A DNA stretch of 64,000 bases from NCBI RefSeq assembly GCF_014356525.2, contig NW_024090261.1:1-64000 (forward strand), given 5' to 3'. The DNA is from Nilaparvata lugens (Eukaryota; Arthropoda; Insecta; Hemiptera; Delphacidae). The notes under the pieces were generated by a model. The model ran no database searches. It was not told the origin of the DNA and was given only the letters and a program-made list of their open reading frames with translations. Every line of letters begins with the position of its first letter. Within the stretch, counting starts at the first letter, position 1. The translations under genes were made by a program, and so were the position numbers. Positions 58,331 to 64,000 of the stretch are shown in pieces.

Positions 58331-61150
58331 GCTTCTCAGCTTTCTGAACAGGTAGATTACTCTAATCCCTAGATTATTAGATTACTCTAAAGCCCTAATC
58401 ATTGCAAGTAATTACATAAGAAAGAAGTGTGGCAGTAGACAGATTACCATGCATAACATTTGCCATCAAACTTTTTTCGTAAAATTAGCTTGTAATTTAA
58501 TAATACCTCGTAGGGAAACAGACATCAAAAATATCAACAGCACAAGTCTGCTTGATAAATTGGTTACTTCGCTTTATGTTAAACATCATAGCCTTAAAAT
58601 TTGTAAAGCTTATAAATCAAGTTGAAACAGATTAACTTTTGAAACTATTAGCAATATATGTAATATTGAGGAATATATTGACTAATTACTTACTGCAACT
58701 GAATTTGAAGATACTGATAAAGGTGAAATAAATCTTATAAATAACTATTATTCTTCTCTAAAATAATCAATAAAACTTTTTGTTGTGCGCAGGAATCTTT
58801 CAACACATCAACTACTACTTTATTAAAACGAATGTTTCTTTTTATTTTCAAACTGATTATTTTACTATTTATCTTATAGTGATCTTTAAAACTTCAAGTT
58901 CTAACCAAGAAGCAAGAAACCACTTCAACTTGTCAAATTGGCGGTTCTTTTCTTGTTTACCGGTGGATTCAAAATCATATGTTTTATGCTTCCTTGATGT
59001 ATACGAACGTGAGTTTCAATATATTTTGAAGAAATAGCGGAAATTGATAATTTTTCAACTCTCTTCAATGATTAACATTTTTCAAATTACTCAAGTCTAA
59101 AAAATTTTCATCGAAAAGGAAAATGATAATATATCATTTTGCTTATCATCCATACTCTATAAGGCATTTATATAGCTGCTTCGCGTAATTTGTTCACTTG
59201 CGCATAATGAATGTCAAATTTCACGTAGTTACGTGATCGTGATAAGTGATTAGGAACAGGATTCTGTTTTTTCAATGGCGCTCTATTTATAATATTATTA
59301 CAAAATATTAAATATTCTGAAAAATTCAATAAGTTTGTCATCTTGTGAAGATAATGTTGTCATTGTAGTTGACAAAACGATCACCAGGAGCGCTGAACTT
59401 GAAACGCATGCGTACAAATTCTGCGAGACAGACTCTCGTTTTCGGAATGAGAGCTCTTGTTCTTGTTCGTTCTGCTGACTTCTGCGTTCGGCTAGGGCAG
59501 CTAGGGCTAACCTAAAAGGTGTAAGCAGTTTTTAAATTATTTGTGCATTAAAGTATTTTTAAAACTTTGAAATGTTGATTAAAGTTAAGGTAATTATAAT
59601 TTTCTTAAACACTACTTTTATAAATATCAAGTCTTTTTATATCCCAGAAATGAAAAAAGTCGTCATTGAGCTGTTTTATGTCAAGTTGATCATTTATTTC
59701 TAGGCAAAAATTATTTTACTTTTTTAATTTTAATTATTGTCATTCAACTATTCTAATTGATGAAAAATTCATTTTTCAACAATTGGCTCTAATTGATTTA
59801 TTTTTCCTCTTATGGTATTATTTTTCCTTGATCCGTTTCTTATTGGCTAGGCACTTTTGCTGTAATAGACTGCTCAGCCATCTAAAGTCAAAATATTAAT
59901 ACAAATATAGCCTAGATAAGAAGACACAAGGAGAATATAAATCAGAAGCTTGTTGATGATTTTTAGGGCCATTGTAAACTAAGAGAGTAAAAATGACTGC
60001 TTCTTTGTTCTCTATTTGCTTTGTCTTGCATTTGTTTTTAATGATCTGACAACAAACGTATCTTGAATCTTTATCATTATGCTCATAAAAATTATGAAAG
60101 CTTCTCAATGTTAGCTTCACCAAGTTTTTCTTAGAATTCTATAAAAATATTATAATATTAATTCACACATAAAAAGAACAACTTATGCCAATATTCAGCG
60201 TTTTTTACTATTTTCCTTTGGCTTTTAAATTTTTTTCATCTTTTGCATTAAGGAATGAATTTTATAACTCTCAACTCAAACACAAAGTCTTGATTTCGAG
60301 ATATTGCCGCTTTAATGACGCTTTATATTATAAATGTAGACATCATTCAGTATTTCTTTCCTCAATTATTTAAAAATCTGCGTTTCCCAATTTATCAAGT
60401 TATTTAGGAAAAGCTAGAAGCCTACTAGTAGTAACACAATAATTTGTGTTAGGAAAAGTTTGATAAAGGTAGCCAAAAAGTAATTTTGTAGATCAAAACA
60501 GTGCTCCTATTTACAATTATATATTGACAATATTCATTAATAGGTGGAGTTATGATAAAATATTCACCAATCTTAAACAAGATTGATTCATGATTTTGAA
60601 GCTTAAAAACTAAGATCTTATAGTTTTTGTTAAACTCTTAAATTTAATCTATCAGTGCACCAAATTGAATTCTTATACTTTGTAACTGTTGATGTTTTTC
60701 TCTATTGTACGTGTTATCTTTCTCATTGTATAAAATATTTATGGAATTTTAAATAATTAGTCATTGCTCTCTTTTTCATGGTATTGTGGACATCCAGACC
60801 CTCACTGGTAAAGAGGTCAGTATTAACAAAATATTTTCTTGAACATTTCTATAAATTTCTTTGAAAAACCTTGGATGAAATCGAACCTGTTGATTGAATT
60901 CATGACCGGTTCCATTTATCATTAGTAGAATTTAGCTTTTTGAATACAAATTTAATGGTATCTAAAGAAACGCTTAATTTGTTAATGACTGTAAACTGTA
61001 ATAATTGCTCTGTCAGATAAAATGTTACTAGTTTATTGTTAATTAATATTACTTACTTTCTTCGTATTTCTCTCCTTAATCATAACCAGAAATCTGGTTT
61101 GACTGTGTCTTGAAGTGGACCTGACTTGGTCCTTGTCAAGTATAGTGTAT
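58331..61150. other. AT-rich intergenic sequence
   Basis: No supportable gene or RNA. A less AT-rich stretch at about 59385-59520 (aacgcatgcgtac... tcggctagggcagctaggg) could be part of a promoter or first exon of something outside what I can recognise. The rest shows nothing notable. Confidence 0.5.
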
Positions 61151-61153
61151 ATA

Positions 61154-61511
61154 GTGAGGTCCACGTTATAATGGCAGTGTGTGATTTGCAATGGTGTTGC
61201 TATCCTTGTCTATCGTTCAACAAAGCAGATGGCGCTATCTCTTTCACGCATTGCGATGTTGCCACATCGTTTATCAACAATGTAGAAATTCAACTAATTG
61301 ACAAAATATTTTATCTCAATCATGAAAATTTATTATTACATCTTTAAAAAATATTTTTTCTAAAAAAATGAAATACGATTAACTATTTTCAACAATAATG
61401 AACAGTTAAATTTATCAGATATACCAGTATCAGCTGTTTGGGTGGCAAGGCTGAGATCTGGCAACCCTTTTCTCCTATCCTCCTACACTGCCATTATAAC
61501 TTGGACCTCAC
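61154..61511. mobile_element. TA-flanked MITE
   Basis: Ends GTGAGGTCCACGTTATAATG then GCAGTGT, and ACACTGC then CATTATAACTTGGACCTCAC, are near-exact inverses of 26-27 bp. TA lies at both edges (61152-61153 and 61512-61513). The interior is about 300 bp with no domain-bearing frame. Tc1/mariner-type target choice is suggested by TA. Confidence 0.75.
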
Positions 61512-61513
61512 TA

Positions 61514-64000
61514 CAGAAGGTTGCCTTATCACATGAGACGCGTGGAGAACGTAGCCGGCTATGGTGTGACGTCATGCTGCGACCTCTCGGCCCGGCTTAA
61601 CATGCATTCAAATGTAAAAATGCCCAACTTTGAGCCCTCATAGCAAATTATCCATCAACACTACATAGATGTGAGTGACATCAAAATGTTCAACATTATC
61701 TTCTTTGAAACAATATCAGAACCAATTTTCAATAAAAATCCTATAAAATATGTTACTGGCGAGTCTAAAACAAATCGTTTGAACACACGATTCGATTTGA
61801 TAATACCATTTCAAATACGGTTTTGTACTTTCTCTTAATTTTTTCTGCATCGTTCTAGTTCTTTCTCTTATTTAGATTCTATTCTCATTTAGAAATCAAT
61901 AAAAAATTCCATCCTTATGGAGGTCTGTGGAAAGAACTAACAGCTTCTTTAGGAATTTCAGGATATTAACGTTATTTTATCAACAACTCCTGAAACAATG
62001 CGAACCCATCAACAGTTGTCTAATATTATCACAAAAATAAACAGTCTAGATGAGGTCTAAGAATGTATGAACATCATTTAAACATTATAAAGATATTTAT
62101 TTATCCTAATTAAGAACAAAAGTTAGATGATCACGACTTTCAATGACTTTAATGCTGTTATTTTATCAACAAATAAAGCGCATTACACTACCATACTGTA
62201 AGGTAGTTCAAACATTTTATGAATATGAAAAATCAATGTTTTGGTATTTGAAGTATTTGAATTATAATTAAGATCTATTCTTGCTTTACACAAGTGTTCT
62301 TTGCATTCATAAGTATCCCATGGACACATTGAAATAAAAAATAACATTCTGCTGTGAATAATATATATTTCCTTTGTAAGTTTGTAGGAATCGTCAATAA
62401 TAACACTGCACTGAGTAGAAACAAAAACACAATAAAAAAGCATCGAGTTGGCACTACGCTTCCCAGTAGACAACTGAAATAATTATTAGGAACCAGACAG
62501 TTCAACGATCTAAAGCTAATAGCTTATAACCATGTTGAACAGTTCCATGAATTCCCTAAATTTATTCTAGGTAGGCTCTTTGTCAATTAATAAAGTCCTA
62601 AACAAATAGTCATATACAAATGTTTACAACTAGCATTATTCCAGACGACGATACTATCAACTTTCACAAACAATTGTCAAATAAGAAACAATCATTTTTA
62701 AATATAATTGGACGACCAGCATAAAATTATACTTGTTCGCTTTATTATTGTTTAAAATAAGTCCAAAACAAATAAGTTTCCAGCCTTTTCACAAATATGA
62801 ATCGGTTTTACCGATTAAATATAATGCTAGATTCAAGGACTTTCTACACTTTTCGAAATAAATTAATGTTTTCAAAATATATATTGATGTTTAGCTAGTT
62901 TCTTTTTGAATTGAATCTCATATTCGTATTTTTTATCAATACAGCGGTTTTTATGTGAGGGGTTGATATTTGACGCGGTGTTTTGTATGTAATTCATATG
63001 GGAAGCCGGCGTTTGCCGGCCGAGAGGTCGGAGTTTGACCTAGGTTCATGCCATCTCATGCGCGTACGTAAACGCGATCGAGGCAACCTGCTTTATACTA
63101 TCCTTGGGTCCTTGTCGGGGATGACATATGAATTACCGTATGTCAAAAATGTACACTTATTCACCTGTGTTAACTCAAACATATAATTAATATGAAGCAT
63201 TTAAAAATAGACAATTTTCTACTTTTATCAAGATGGCTTTTCCTGTAAGGATCACATTTATCACATTATGTTTATATTGTTAATCTGTTAGCCTCAAAGT
63301 ATTTCACTGAGCAAAAAATTGTAACTCTATTAACCAGTTCTTAATTTTTTCCCTGGAAGTAGTACAACCTGATGTTGATTTCTGAGTAGCTATAGAAGAT
63401 ACCGTACATGTATAATAATATTTTCTATTCTAGCACTAGATCTTTTGGGATTATATCAGACATAATTTCTCATAAAATTAATATTGATGGACTAAAGATA
63501 ATAATATACAGGATCGGTAAAAATTCTGAAAGTTCCATATAAATATAAAAGTAATTTGATGGTAGGTGTTATTGATGATAATTCCAAAATTAAAAATGCT
63601 ACCTTCTTCTTTGTGACTTTGAAAATCAGGCCCAATGTCTGGGTTGCGACATTTTGAATGTAAGTCAATAATTTTAAATTATGATTCCTGATTCCAATAA
63701 GAAATGTGAAGACAGAGTAAATGACAATCAATAATAATAATAATTGAATAGTTACTATTGTCTTGATGTTGAACAGTTTCGAAAATATTCACAGTATCAG
63801 TAAATCAAGCCTATTTGAAAGTCTGACCTCTCAGTTTTTATCACAAAACATATTATCTAACTAACACGTATCATATTAACTCTCCACAACCTTCATATTA
63901 AATAAAATACAATCACAAATTTTCATAGTCACAAAAATTATCATGTTTTATTTATTTATTTATTTAATAAATAATGAATACCTACCATAAGATGATCATG
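61514..64000. other. AT-rich intergenic sequence to window end
   Basis: No gene recognised. A short GC-richer patch at 62990-63080 (gccggcgtttgccggccgag) and scattered ATT/AAT runs are the only compositional departures. Confidence 0.5.

Noticed and set aside
60793..60825. Short Nedd8/ubiquitin-like reading QTLTGKE followed by a GTCAGT donor-like site
   Set aside because: Only about eight residues match, there is no initiating Met in the right place and no downstream exon of the fold was found. Chance similarity is likely.

Overview
The window is AT-rich eukaryotic DNA from an insect. All three single-copy genes are split by GT-AG introns, and most of the rest is non-LTR retrotransposons, inverted-repeat (foldback/MITE-like) elements, tandem repeats and microsatellites. 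The imaginal disc growth factor gene marks it as an insect. The style of the repeats (for example GCGAGCGAAGCGAG blocks and frequent TAGGCCTA) reminds me of a hemipteran such as a planthopper, but that placement is an inference.

Layout. 1-13.0 kb: no supportable gene; a diverged repeat block near 4.1-5.3 kb, a long-TIR foldback element with a second partial copy (6.6-8.1 kb), and an 0.84 kb element with a TG microsatellite (8.9-9.8 kb). 13.1-25.5 kb (+): a complete six-exon imaginal disc growth factor, a secreted chitinase-like protein whose catalytic Glu is Gln. 28.3-37.8 kb (+): a complete nine-exon protein O-fucosyltransferase 2 (POFUT2), whose introns hold a MITE, tandem repeats and an antisense LINE fragment. 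38.8-51.0 kb: a retrotransposon cluster. A CR1/L2-like LINE (- strand), whose ORF1 combines a FLYWCH zinc finger, a coiled coil and an SGNH esterase, is split inside its reverse transcriptase by a younger 5'-truncated LINE (+ strand). Next to it lies a decayed RTE-like LINE (- strand). 53.4-57.5 kb (-): a four-exon survivin/deterin-like BIR gene with one apparent single-base frameshift in the BIR domain; its introns hold a tRNA-derived SINE and foldback elements. 57.8-64 kb: a LINE 3' fragment, a TA-flanked MITE and otherwise unremarkable AT-rich sequence.

The three cellular genes are functionally unrelated (extracellular growth factor, ER glycosyltransferase, mitotic/anti-apoptotic factor) and do not form a pathway. 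Exon boundaries were set by hand from splice consensus, reading phase and family conservation. All junctions in IDGF and POFUT2 are phase-consistent. No undescribed system can be proven here. The most unusual items are the FLYWCH-coiled-coil-SGNH ORF1, the ORF1-only deletion derivative of a LINE, the paired hairpins with an identical loop in the last IDGF intron, and the survivin frameshift.
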